This document shows, in pieces, positions 46,809 to 55,190 of a stretch of DNA of 64,000 bases. Within the stretch, counting starts at the first letter, position 1; each line of letters opens with the position of its first letter. The position numbers and the translations under genes were made by a program. The DNA comes from Niveibacterium microcysteis. Its GTDB lineage: Bacteria; Pseudomonadota; Gammaproteobacteria; Burkholderiales; Rhodocyclaceae. The notes below the pieces were generated by a model, which was given only the letters and a program-made list of their open reading frames with translations, was not told the origin of the DNA and searched no databases. The stretch lies in NCBI RefSeq assembly GCF_017161445.1, contig NZ_CP071060.1, forward strand, positions 4,154,001 through 4,218,000. The letters run 5' to 3'.

Positions 46809-47442
46809 TTTCTTGTGCTCTCGTCGGGTCGGAAGCGGCGCATTCTGAACGGCGAGGCGCCGAAGCGCCACCGCCTTACCTGGCAGGGCGGAGCCCCACG
46901 CCCAACGCGCCCGCGCGGGGTGTTGTCAATTCGCCACAACATCGTGCCCGCAAGTCTCCCGGCGCAAGATGCGAACGACATGGCCTTCAGAAATCGCCTT
47001 GACGTCCGACAATGCTTCTGAGGCCGGGGGGATTTGCCTGCCACTTATGCGGACGGATTGGCGCCACCCTTGCAGTTTGAAACCGCCCGCTCGCCCTTGT
47101 GCGCCATACGGTTCCGTCTGCCCGCATCGAAACGGATGACGTCAGTAGAAAAAGGGTCTAAGTTCCATTGCGGGGGCATGCCAAGTTGTATCCATTTGTT
47201 TCAAACATTTCCGACAAAGGCCTTGCGCCTTCACGCAAACCCGCCTCGGAATTGGCTTGGAGCGCTTGCAGCTGCAGCTGGATCGCAGCGCCTTAATGAT
47301 CTAAATCAGAAGAATTATTGTGTCGACACGTAGATTCGGGACACAAAGCGAGGGACCGGGTGGCGCATTGATCACCGGCATCCCCTCTGAAATTGATGCG
47401 TCTTGAGTTGCACCATTTGGGTGGACGTCGGGGAGAAGATTC
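46809..47442. other. 634-nt intergenic region upstream of cytochrome operon
   Basis: This gap separates the minus-strand FAH-family gene from the decaheme lipoprotein gene. It is noticeably more AT-rich from about 47140 than its surroundings, as expected for a regulated promoter. The FNR-like element and -10 box described separately lie here. A 99-codon open frame (47034-47333) overlaps the promoter and has no ribosome binding site, so it is not called. Confidence 0.6.
47296..47336 (+). promoter_or_regulatory. FNR/ANR-type class II promoter
   Basis: TGAT-CTAA-ATCA (47297-47308) matches the FNR core TGAT-N4-ATCA exactly. A TAGATT at 47331-47336 is a plausible -10 box. If its last base is -7, transcription starts near 47343 and the FNR core is centred near -40.5, which is the class II activator geometry. 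The start codon follows about 100 nt later with GGGGAGAAG as ribosome binding site. A near copy of the 13-mer lies upstream of the facing cytochrome operon (56251-56264). Confidence 0.65.
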
Positions 47443-50250
47443 ATGGACAAGAAAAAAGGCCGCGTTTGGCTCGGCTACCTGCTCGCAGGCTTGCTAACCA
47501 CCACGCTGATTGGTTGTGGTGGTGGTGACAGCGGCCCCGCGGGCCCAACCGGCCCTCAAGGCCCCAGCGGCCCGTCCGGCCCGTCGGGTCCGTCAGGCCC
47601 ATCCGGCCCCGGCGCAGGCGTTGTCCTTGTCCCCAGCAACAGCGCCACCCCGACCGACACCGCTTCCGCAGCGTGGGCTGCGCTGGCCCCGCAAGTCACC
47701 GTCACCGGCGTGACCATCTCCAGCCCGCCGGTGGTGACCTTCAAGGTGACTGACGCCTCCGGCTACCCGGTGGTAGGCCTCGGCAATACCTCGAAGAGCA
47801 GCACCGCAACGGTGGCCGGCCTCACCAACCTCGCCTTCTCGATCGCGAAGATGGTGCCGGGCACCAACGGCGCGCCGGCGAAGTGGGTCAGCTACATCGT
47901 GACCACGGTTCCGACCACGACGGCCGCCGCTGCACCAACCCGCCCGACGACCGATACCACCGGCACTCTGGTAGACAACAAGGACGGCACCTACACCTAC
48001 ACGTTCTATCGCGACATCACCAAGATCAAGGCGGATGTCGACGCAATGACCGTTGCGGCGCCGAACAACAAGGCGGATCTCGGTGATCTGACCTACGAAC
48101 CGAACCTCACCCACCGCCTGACGATCCAGGTTTCCGGCAACGCTCCGGGCACCGGCACCAACACGCCTACCGGCGCGACTTCCGTCTACCCGGCTGTGCC
48201 GATGACGAAGCCGACCGATTACATCTACGACTTCGTGCCGGCCACGGGTCAGAAGGTGACGGAATCGGGGCGCGACATCGTCGCAACCGCTAAGTGTAAC
48301 GAGTGCCACCGCCAGCTTGGCGGCATTCCGGGCGACAGCACCGAGAGCTCCGGCGCTGGCTTCCATGGCGGCAACCGCAACAACGTGCAGTACTGCGTGG
48401 TCTGCCACACCGAACAGCGTAAATACGGCAAGGTTGAAGCAACGATCAATTCGGCAACGCTGACCTTCACATCGAAGTCGACCGACATCGTGGATGGCCG
48501 CGCCGTTGGCAACCTGCCCAACTACATCCACAAGATCCACAACGGCAAGCTGCTTGCCAAGAAGAACTACAACTACGCGGGCGTGCTGCCCAATGAGGTG
48601 GGCTACCCGCAAGACATCCGCAACTGCACGAAGTGTCACGACGGATCCGCCACCTCCACCGCGAAGACTTCGCAGGGTGATAACTGGAAGGCGATGCCGA
48701 ACCGCTTGGCCTGCGGCTCCTGCCACGACGGTATCAACTTCGCGACCGGCACAGGCGTCACGCTTGCCGATGCGGCAAAGGGTCTGACCTCGACGACCAA
48801 CGCCCACCCGGCCGGTCCGCAGTCTGACGACTCGATGTGCAGCACCTGCCACAAGCCCGACGGCATCGACATCGCGCATACGCCGGTGACACCGCCGAAC
48901 CCGACCAACTCTCTGCTGGCGGGCGGCACCAACGCCAACACCAACGCAGCGTGGATTGCATCGAACACCAGCCGCCTGCCGGCCGGTGCAATCAAGGTGA
49001 GCTACGACATCAAGAGCGTCTCGGTCAATGCCAGCAAGCAGCCGGTGATGGTCTTCCGCATGCTGCAGAATGGCGCACGCGTCGACTTCAACACCTTCGA
49101 CTCGACGAAGCCCGTCGCCACCCAAGAGATGTGGGCGAACTTCTTCGGCTCGCCGAGCGCGTACTTCGTGTTCTCGGTGCCGCAAGATGGCATTACCGCA
49201 CCAGCTGACTTCAATGCCTCGGTGTCGGGCTACCTGCGCAGCATCTGGAACGGCAAGGCAACCGGCACAGGTGCCGGTACGCTGACTGGCCCGGACGCCG
49301 ACGGTTACTACACCGTCACCCTGACTGGCGTCGTGATTCCGACCACGGCGAAAATGCTGACGGGCGGCATCGGCTACTCATACAACGTTACGAGCGCGCC
49401 CCCACTCACGCAAAGCAACCTCGCGGCGTATCCAACAGCGCCCGCCAGCGCCACAACCGGACTGAAACCGGAAATGCCCAACCTCTCCGGGGGCCTGATC
49501 GTGATCACGCCGAACGCGCAAAAGGTTGCTACCGGCTACACCGGCCGCCGCGCGATCGTCGAGGACAAGCGTTGCAACGCCTGCCACCAGGAGCTGGGCA
49601 CCTTCACCGAGGATGCCTTCCACGCGGGTCAGCGCAATGACGGCACGACCTGCTCGTGGTGCCACACGCCGAACCGCACCAGCAGCGGCTGGTCGGCCGA
49701 CTCGACAAGCTTCGTGCATTCGATCCACGCAGGCTCCATGCGTGACGTCAAATTCACCTGGCACGCGTCGAGCACGACCGAATCGTTCGCCGATGTCGGC
49801 TACCCCGGTGTGCTGAAGCAATGCGAGACCTGCCACCTGCCCGGCACCTACGACTTCAGCGCAGCGGACTCCGCCGCGGCTGTGCCGAACCGGCTGTATC
49901 GCACGGTTGCAACCGGCAAGTTCAACGGCACCAGCTCGGCTGATCCGGTCGCCGCGTTCTCGCTGTCGCCGTATGTGGTTAAGGACAACGTGTTCGATTA
50001 TGGATCTGGCTTCAGCTACAGCGCCGCCACCGGTACATCGACCGCAGCCGCGGCGACCACCGCAGTGATCTCGCCGATCACCACGGCCTGCTTCGCTTGC
50101 CACGACTCGTCGCTCGCACAGACCCACATCACCGCGAACGGTGGTTCGGTCTACGCAGCGCGCAGCACGGGGCTGGTGACGACCGAGACCTGCATGGTCT
50201 GCCACGCAACCGGTCGCGTTGGTGACATTAAGGCGATGCACGCGAAGTAA
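47443..50250 (+). CDS. Decaheme outer-surface lipoprotein, OmcA/MtrC family
   Basis: 935 residues with ten CxxCH heme sites, five at about 285, 319, 395, 424 and 466 and five at about 711, 737, 794, 883 and 917. This 5+5 layout with beta-rich domains before each cluster is the MtrC/OmcA fold. A lipoprotein signal ends in T-L-I-G-C (Cys25), followed by a collagen-like Gly-Pro-x tract (residues 31-57). The Y-I-H-K-I-H-N and F-V-H-S-I-H motifs typical of the family are present. I see no CX8C disulfide motif of Shewanella MtrC in the third domain. It is first in an operon with an HHH protein, MtrA and MtrB homologues and would pass electrons to extracellular acceptors. Confidence 0.93.
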   Translation: MDKKKGRVWLGYLLAGLLTTTLIGCGGGDSGPAGPTGPQGPSGPSGPSGPSGPSGPGAGVVLVPSNSATPTDTASAAWAALAPQVTVTGVTISSPPVVTFKVTDASGYPVVGLGNTSKSSTATVAGLTNLAFSIAKMVPGTNGAPAKWVSYIVTTVPTTTAAAAPTRPTTDTTGTLVDNKDGTYTYTFYRDITKIKADVDAMTVAAPNNKADLGDLTYEPNLTHRLTIQVSGNAPGTGTNTPTGATSVYPAVPMTKPTDYIYDFVPATGQKVTESGRDIVATAKCNECHRQLGGIPGDSTESSGAGFHGGNRNNVQYCVVCHTEQRKYGKVEATINSATLTFTSKSTDIVDGRAVGNLPNYIHKIHNGKLLAKKNYNYAGVLPNEVGYPQDIRNCTKCHDGSATSTAKTSQGDNWKAMPNRLACGSCHDGINFATGTGVTLADAAKGLTSTTNAHPAGPQSDDSMCSTCHKPDGIDIAHTPVTPPNPTNSLLAGGTNANTNAAWIASNTSRLPAGAIKVSYDIKSVSVNASKQPVMVFRMLQNGARVDFNTFDSTKPVATQEMWANFFGSPSAYFVFSVPQDGITAPADFNASVSGYLRSIWNGKATGTGAGTLTGPDADGYYTVTLTGVVIPTTAKMLTGGIGYSYNVTSAPPLTQSNLAAYPTAPASATTGLKPEMPNLSGGLIVITPNAQKVATGYTGRRAIVEDKRCNACHQELGTFTEDAFHAGQRNDGTTCSWCHTPNRTSSGWSADSTSFVHSIHAGSMRDVKFTWHASSTTESFADVGYPGVLKQCETCHLPGTYDFSAADSAAAVPNRLYRTVATGKFNGTSSADPVAAFSLSPYVVKDNVFDYGSGFSYSAATGTSTAAAATTAVISPITTACFACHDSSLAQTHITANGGSVYAARSTGLVTTETCMVCHATGRVGDIKAMHAK
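47533..47613 (+). repeat. Collagen-like Gly-Pro-x repeat
   Basis: Nine consecutive G-P-x triplets (x is A, T, Q, S or G) directly after the lipid-anchored Cys of the decaheme lipoprotein. At the DNA level it is a run of imperfect 9-nt repeats. It is probably an extended tether between the membrane and the heme domains. Confidence 0.85.
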
Positions 50251-50271
50251 CCGATCGTCGCGCAAGCACCA

Positions 50272-50300
50272 CGGATGCGGCGGGCAGCCCGCCGCATCCG
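50272..50300 (+). other. Perfect 14-bp intercistronic hairpin
   Basis: CGGATGCGGCGGGC (50272-50285) pairs with GCCCGCCGCATCCG (50287-50300) around a single A, so the real loop will be a few bases larger. It lies 21 nt after the decaheme lipoprotein stop and 60 nt before the HHH gene. There is no T-run, so it may adjust relative expression within the operon. Confidence 0.7.
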
Positions 50301-50360
50301 GTTCCACCCAGGCGTAGCTGTTTCGCGAAATGCGCGGCAGTCAGAGCCGAACAAGCAAAG

Positions 50361-50753
50361 ATGAGCATGGCCAAAGAGACCCACAAATCGTGTCGTGCGG
50401 GCCGCAGCGTGGTGATTGCCACTAGCTTGTGGTTGATGGCTGGCACCGGGTTCGCGGCAACGGCCAGCACAAGCACCGAGGCCCTGCCCGCGGGCCACCC
50501 GCAGCAAGCTCAGAGCAGCAAGAAGGCAACACAGAAACCCGCGCCGCTGATCGACATCAACAGCGCAAGCAAGGCACAACTCAAAACGCTGTATGGCGTC
50601 GGGGATGCGGAGGCGGATCGGATCATCGCCGCGCGTCCGTTCAAGACAAAGACCGATCTGGTCACGACAGCCGGACTACCCACCGGCATCTACGTCGCCA
50701 ACAAACACAAGATCATCGCGATACAGAAGACCAAGTCGAGCCCCAAAGGCTAG
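50361..50753 (+). CDS. Exported helix-hairpin-helix (ComEA-like) protein
   Basis: 130 residues. A signal peptide (about residues 14-33, ending G-F-A-A) is followed by a short Gln/Ala-rich linker and one HHH domain (about 62-125): I-D-I-N-S-A-S-K-A-Q-L and L-Y-G-V-G-D-A-E-A-D-R-I-I-A-A-R-P-F. This is the ComEA/HHH_3 pattern, which binds double-stranded DNA without sequence specificity. Export to the periplasm or beyond is predicted. It lies between the decaheme lipoprotein and MtrA genes, 49 nt before the latter. An ATG at 50367 is an alternative start. What an exported DNA-binding domain does in an electron-transfer operon is unknown. Confidence 0.82.
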   Translation: MSMAKETHKSCRAGRSVVIATSLWLMAGTGFAATASTSTEALPAGHPQQAQSSKKATQKPAPLIDINSASKAQLKTLYGVGDAEADRIIAARPFKTKTDLVTTAGLPTGIYVANKHKIIAIQKTKSSPKG

Positions 50754-50802
50754 GCGACGCCGTATCGGAACAAGACAAACCAAGACGAACGGGCAGACAT
50801 CG

Positions 50803-51795
50803 ATGAACATCGCAAAATCAGTGTTCTCCACCGCGCTTGTGCTCGCTGGCCTGGCGTGGCAAAGCCTGGCCTTCGCCGAAGAGGCCGCGCCTACTGCATC
50901 AGCCGCGCCCACCGCGATTGCCAGCCCCGGCACCGAGTACAGCAAGAAGGGGGCAGACACCTGCCTTGAGTGCCACGACGCCGACAGCGACACCGCAACC
51001 TTCACGACGGCCGGCATCTTCAAGTCCAAGCACGGTCAGCGCGGCGACGCGCACAGCCCGTTTGGGCCGAAGGGTCTGCAGTGCGAAGCCTGCCACGGCC
51101 CTGGCGACCGGCACTCCACGCAGAAGAGCAAGAAGATCCAGACGATCAACAGTCTCAAGGCGAACTCGTTCTACACGCCCGCCGAGCGCAACGCCGTGTG
51201 CCTGTCATGCCACCAGAACCGCTCGCGCAACGCTTGGCACGCGGAAGCGCATGACCGCAGCCAGCTGGCATGTACCGACTGCCACAAGCTGCACGTCGAG
51301 AAGGACCCGGTGCTGGCGAAGAAGACCGAACCGGATGTCTGCTTCCGCTGCCACAAGTCTGAGCGCGTCGACTTCCAGAAGGCATCCTCGCACCCGGTTC
51401 GCTTCGGCCTGATGGCTTGCAGCGACTGCCACAACGCGCACGGTTCCGGCACGCAGGCGATGCTCAAGAAGCCCACGCTGAACCAGACCTGCTACAGCTG
51501 CCACGCAGAAAAACGTGGCCCGTTGCTGTGGGAACACGCACCCGTCACGGAAGACTGCGGCCTCTGCCATACCAGCCACGGATCAGTTCGCCCGGCCATG
51601 CTGACGAAGAGCACCACCAGCTTGTGCCAGACCTGTCACTCGGTGGCGGGCCACCCAGCGGTGCCGCGCACCGGCGCAGCCCTGCCCGGCAACGGCGGCG
51701 GCGGTTCAATCTTCGTCGTCGCGGGTGGCTGCACGAACTGCCACGCCCAAGTGCATGGTTCCAATCACCCGGCAGGCGCCAAGCTGCTGCGTTGA
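50803..51795 (+). CDS. mtrA: Periplasmic decaheme cytochrome, MtrA family
   Basis: 330 residues from the ATG at 50803. A signal peptide (cleavage near A-F-A-E, residue 25) is followed by ten CxxCH heme sites spread evenly, the pattern of MtrA/MtoA/PioA/DmsE. The family repeat C-x-x-C-H-x-x-H and the late C-H-T-S-H-G-S are present. The protein inserts into the MtrB barrel and forms the heme wire across the outer membrane. The presence of an OmcA/MtrC-type partner in the same operon favours electron export over iron oxidation, but direction is not proven by sequence. It is followed 61 nt later by the barrel gene. Confidence 0.92.
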   Translation: MNIAKSVFSTALVLAGLAWQSLAFAEEAAPTASAAPTAIASPGTEYSKKGADTCLECHDADSDTATFTTAGIFKSKHGQRGDAHSPFGPKGLQCEACHGPGDRHSTQKSKKIQTINSLKANSFYTPAERNAVCLSCHQNRSRNAWHAEAHDRSQLACTDCHKLHVEKDPVLAKKTEPDVCFRCHKSERVDFQKASSHPVRFGLMACSDCHNAHGSGTQAMLKKPTLNQTCYSCHAEKRGPLLWEHAPVTEDCGLCHTSHGSVRPAMLTKSTTSLCQTCHSVAGHPAVPRTGAALPGNGGGGSIFVVAGGCTNCHAQVHGSNHPAGAKLLR

Positions 51796-51856
51796 ACGGC
51801 GATCAGACTTTCACCATGAGTACATGCGTAACCTCTCAGCGAGAACGGACGCGGCC

Positions 51857-53947
51857 ATGAAACCATTTAGTCCCTTGTTCCTGCTGTGCGCCCTCGGCGC
51901 ACTGACGATCACGACCAGCGGCACCGCCCTGGCGGTCGACACCTCGCAATGGACCTGCGAGTCGTGCCCATTCGAGAAGGCCAGCTCCAGCACCACGGTG
52001 GAGGCTGGGCTCGGCAGCGTCACCGAAGATTCAAAGACCTTTGGCAACTACACCGGCCTCGACCAGCAGGGCCCCTACGTCATCGCTGGCGGCGAAGGCC
52101 GTTATCGCAACGACACCGGGTTCAGCGGCAGCTTCCAGGCAACCGACCTCGGTATCGATACGCGGGCCATTGACGCCCGTGTGCGGCAGGAGGGGCGCTA
52201 TTCGGCCCGCTTTGGCTATTCGGAGATTCCGCACTACACCTCCGATACTGGCGCGACGCCCTTCCTCGGTGCGGGTAGCGAAGTGCTGCGCCTGCCGGCC
52301 GGCTTCCCGATCTCGACCACGGCCGATCTTCCCGCCGGCAGCCTCAACACGGTAGACATTGGCTTCAAGCGCTCACGGCTCGACGCCGAGGCGAGCTGGT
52401 TGGGCGACGAACACTGGACCAGCAGTATCAAGGTGCGACACGACGTCCGCGACGGCACACAGCGCATCGCCGGATCGTTCTACAACACCTCCTCGCAGCT
52501 CGTCGCGCCGGTCGACCAGACGACCGATCAGATTGAGGTCTCCGCCGGTTACGTCACGCAGAAATGGCAGTTGTCGGTCGCCTACCATGGCTCGCTGTTC
52601 CGCAATAATGAGAACGCGCTGACCTGGGCGAATCCCTTCACTCCGGTTGTTGCCGGCGCGACCACTGGCCAACTGGCACTCGCACCGGACAACCAGTTCC
52701 ATCAGCTGCTCGCTTCCGGCACCTACGAAATCCTGCCGCAATTGCGCGCCAGTGCCGACGTCGCCTTCGGCCGCATGACGCAGGATTCCTCTTACCTGCC
52801 GATCACACAGAACGCAGCACTGGCGCCGACGATACCCGCCCTGCCGGCTTCGTCACTCAACGGCAAGGTCGGCACGTTCAACGGCAGCTTCCGGCTGGCC
52901 TACAACCCGATCGCGCAGCTGCGCGTCAACGCGGTTTATGCGCGCGACGAGCACGACAACCAGACCGACAGCCTCGCCTACCCAGCGGTGGCGACCGACA
53001 TGTTTGTTGGCACCACGACGCGCAGCAACCAGCCCTTCTCGTACAAACAGGATCGCTACAAGATCAATGCGGACTACCTCGGCCCGAGCTGGCTGAAGAC
53101 GTCGATTGGCTTCGATGAAGACGATCGCATGCGCACCTTGCAGGACACCGTGAAGACGCGCGAAGGCACGGTCTGGGGGCGCGTCGCTGCGCAAGTCCAG
53201 GAATACCTCTCGGTTTCGCTGCGGCTGGCACATGGCGAGCGCACGAACTCCGGCTACGGTTCGGCCACCTGGGTGTCGCCAGCCGAGAATCCGTACATGC
53301 GCAAGTACAACCTTGCGGATCGCTGGCGCGACACGGCCGGCGTACGTGCCGACATCACGGCGATGGAAGGCCTCACGATTGGCCTGCACTACGACTACTC
53401 GGAAGACGACTACCGCAACTCGCTGGTCGGCCTGACGGATGCACGCAGTGAGAGCTATGGCGCCGATCTGTCGGCCGCGCTCGGCGAACGCACTCAAGTG
53501 CAGCTGTATGCGGCATCTGAACGGCTACGTTCCAACCAGGCCGGCAGTTCGACCGCGACGCTGCCTAACTGGTGGGCGCGTAACAGCGATGAGATCGACG
53601 TCATCGGGCTCGGCATCAAACATATGGCAATGGATGGGAAGCTCGAACTGGGCGCCGATCTGACCCATACCAGCTCGCGCAGCGACGTGGTCGTGAATGC
53701 TGGACCAAGCGATCCCCCGTTCCCGACAGCAACGACGGATCTCGATAGCGTGAAGGTGTATGCCACCTACCGCCTGCAGAGCAACATCTCGATCACCGGC
53801 GGTGTATGGCATGAAGAATACCGCTCGCGCGACTGGCGCTACGACGGTGTAACGCCGACCACGGTGCCGAACCTGCTGGCGCTCGGAGAAGAAGCCCCGC
53901 ACTACAACGTTAACGTCGTTCGTATGGCGGTGCGCTACAGCTTCTAA
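51857..53947 (+). CDS. mtrB: Outer-membrane beta-barrel, MtrB/PioB family
   Basis: 696 residues from the ATG at 51857. A signal peptide (cleavage near A-L-A-V, residue 26) is followed by the conserved N-terminal CxxC (W-T-C-E-S-C-P-F, Cys34 and Cys37) seen in Shewanella MtrB. The remainder is a long series of alternating amphipathic strands ending with F (V-R-Y-S-F), the usual barrel C-terminus. It is the sheath around MtrA. An upstream in-frame ATG at 51824 would give 11 extra residues before the signal peptide and is less likely. It ends the plus-strand operon and is followed by a terminator. Confidence 0.9.
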   Translation: MKPFSPLFLLCALGALTITTSGTALAVDTSQWTCESCPFEKASSSTTVEAGLGSVTEDSKTFGNYTGLDQQGPYVIAGGEGRYRNDTGFSGSFQATDLGIDTRAIDARVRQEGRYSARFGYSEIPHYTSDTGATPFLGAGSEVLRLPAGFPISTTADLPAGSLNTVDIGFKRSRLDAEASWLGDEHWTSSIKVRHDVRDGTQRIAGSFYNTSSQLVAPVDQTTDQIEVSAGYVTQKWQLSVAYHGSLFRNNENALTWANPFTPVVAGATTGQLALAPDNQFHQLLASGTYEILPQLRASADVAFGRMTQDSSYLPITQNAALAPTIPALPASSLNGKVGTFNGSFRLAYNPIAQLRVNAVYARDEHDNQTDSLAYPAVATDMFVGTTTRSNQPFSYKQDRYKINADYLGPSWLKTSIGFDEDDRMRTLQDTVKTREGTVWGRVAAQVQEYLSVSLRLAHGERTNSGYGSATWVSPAENPYMRKYNLADRWRDTAGVRADITAMEGLTIGLHYDYSEDDYRNSLVGLTDARSESYGADLSAALGERTQVQLYAASERLRSNQAGSSTATLPNWWARNSDEIDVIGLGIKHMAMDGKLELGADLTHTSSRSDVVVNAGPSDPPFPTATTDLDSVKVYATYRLQSNISITGGVWHEEYRSRDWRYDGVTPTTVPNLLALGEEAPHYNVNVVRMAVRYSF

Positions 53948-53967
53948 GGCAATATCGGCGCAATACC

Positions 53968-54006
53968 GACACGCCCGCACAGTCCGCTGTGCGGGCGTTT
54001 GTGTTT
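53968..54006 (+). terminator. Terminator of the mtr operon
   Basis: ACGCCCGCACAG-TCCG-CTGTGCGGGCGTTTGTGTTT forms a strong stem followed by a T-rich tail, 20 nt after the MtrB-family stop. Confidence 0.82.
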
Positions 54007-54068
54007 CGACGGCCAGAGTGGTCGGCCCGTTCGTACGCTCACCGAACGTCGCGGTCACTGCGCACAGA

Positions 54069-54110
54069 CAAAAAAAAGCCCGTCGGGTGATTCCACCCGA
54101 CGGGCTTCTC
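54069..54110 (-). terminator. Terminator of the facing cytochrome operon
   Basis: On the minus strand, AAGCCCGTCGGGTGG-AAT-CACCCGACGGGCTTTTTTTT is a textbook intrinsic terminator 16 nt past the monoheme cytochrome stop. Confidence 0.9.
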
Positions 54111-54125
54111 GTTTGACGCTTCGGA

Positions 54126-54467
54126 TTACTTGAGCGACAGGATCCAGGCGATCAGGTTCTTCTGTTCCGCCACGTCCTTGGTCTTGATGATCTTGTGATC
54201 TTCCTCGGTGCCGTCTTCCATCTTCACCTTCTCGCCGGAGGTGATGTGGTGCAGCAGCTTGGCCTCGGAGTCGGCCTTGCCGGCGTACTTCTTGCCGATG
54301 TCGGTGAAGGACTTGGCTTCCTTCTTCTTATCGATGGCATGGCACTTCAGGCAGCCTTCCTTCTTCGCCAGCGCCTGAGCGGCATCGGCATCCGCAGCCT
54401 GCACCACCGGTGCGAGCGCAAACGCACCAACCAGGCCGACAGCCACCGCGATCAATTTCGTCTTCAT
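54126..54467 (-). CDS. Periplasmic monoheme cytochrome c
   Basis: 113 residues from the ATG at 54467 with GGAGAG upstream. A signal peptide (cleavage near V-Q-A-A, residue 24) is followed by one heme site C-L-K-C-H (residues 39-43). Met83 in V-K-M-E-D is a good candidate for the sixth heme ligand, as in class I cytochromes such as c-551. The protein is Lys/Asp-rich and soluble. It is the last gene of a three-gene operon with a cytochrome b and a heptaheme cytochrome, and would shuttle electrons in the periplasm, perhaps to MtrA. Confidence 0.88.
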   Translation of the reverse strand: MKTKLIAVAVGLVGAFALAPVVQAADADAAQALAKKEGCLKCHAIDKKKEAKSFTDIGKKYAGKADSEAKLLHHITSGEKVKMEDGTEEDHKIIKTKDVAEQKNLIAWILSLK

Positions 54468-54503
54468 CCTTGCTCTCCTATGGGTGTTTGAAAACATACC
54501 GGC

Positions 54504-55190
54504 TCAGTGTTCGTGCCAGCCGGTAATCATGGTCTTGAACGTGGTGCTGATTTTCTTGCCGAAGGTGCAGAGATACACATGCGCCACGATGAAGGTCGCG
54601 ACGATCGTGGCGCACACGTAATGCACGACCGCGATCGGGAACAGCCCATCGACGCCGAACATCTCTTTCGGCGCGTATTGCGGGTACAGAAAGATCAGCC
54701 CGGTCAGAACCAGTAACGGCATCACGATGTAGATCATGAACCAGTAGGTGATCGCCTGGAGTGCGTTGAAGTTCTCCTCCGGCGTGACCGGATACGGCTC
54801 GTGCTCACCTTTGAACACACCCCACATGTAGTAGCGGGTCTGCTTGATGCAGCGCTCCAGGATGCCCGGCGGCTTTGGTACGAACTGCCACCAGTTGCCC
54901 GTTACCGCATTGGCGATCACAAAGAAGCTCCAGAGCGCAACCAGCAGCACGCCAGCAGTGTTGTGGATGCGCACGGCAAGTGAGAACTCGACCACCGGAA
55001 TCTTCGCGTCCGCGTAGTGCAGGCTGAAGCCAGTGACGATCATCGTGAGGATCAGGATCGCATTCGTCCAGTGCCAGGCACGCACCCAGCCCGGGAGAAT
55101 GTAGATCCGCACCCCCTCGCTGCCGCTGCGGCGGTCTCCAATACGGCGCTCTTGGTGCCGGCGGTCATCATGACGGCGTTCATCAGTCAT
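54504..55190 (-). CDS. HydC/FdnI-type di-heme cytochrome b
   Basis: 228 residues with four membrane segments. W-V-R-A-W-H-W (His40) in helix 1, His76 in helix 2 and His190 plus His204 in helix 4 fit the four heme-b ligands of Ni/Fe-hydrogenase and formate dehydrogenase cytochrome b subunits. The cytoplasmic N-terminus is unusually rich in Arg, His and Asp (residues 4-22). The start at 55190 overlaps the heptaheme gene by 8 nt and has GGAGA upstream, so the two are coupled and probably form one complex. It is the likely quinol-oxidising part of this cluster. Confidence 0.87.
   Translation of the reverse strand: MTDERRHDDRRHQERRIGDRRSGSEGVRIYILPGWVRAWHWTNAILILTMIVTGFSLHYADAKIPVVEFSLAVRIHNTAGVLLVALWSFFVIANAVTGNWWQFVPKPPGILERCIKQTRYYMWGVFKGEHEPYPVTPEENFNALQAITYWFMIYIVMPLLVLTGLIFLYPQYAPKEMFGVDGLFPIAVVHYVCATIVATFIVAHVYLCTFGKKISTTFKTMITGWHEH

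Noticed and set aside
47250..47270. TGGC...TTGCA as a second sigma-54 site
   Set aside because: GG and GC are 12 nt apart instead of 10, so the promoter geometry is wrong.
47034..47333. 99-codon open frame in the mtr promoter region
   Set aside because: Overlaps the FNR-like element and -10 box, lacks a ribosome binding site and has atypical composition.
47100..47442. Possible c-di-GMP (GEMM) riboswitch before the cytochrome operon
   Set aside because: Geobacter cytochrome genes can carry GEMM riboswitches, so I looked, but the conserved GEMM core elements are not present.
47593..49185. 530-codon open frame antisense to the decaheme lipoprotein
   Set aside because: The heme motifs on the plus strand are decisive; the antisense product is Arg/Val/Gly-rich with no family.
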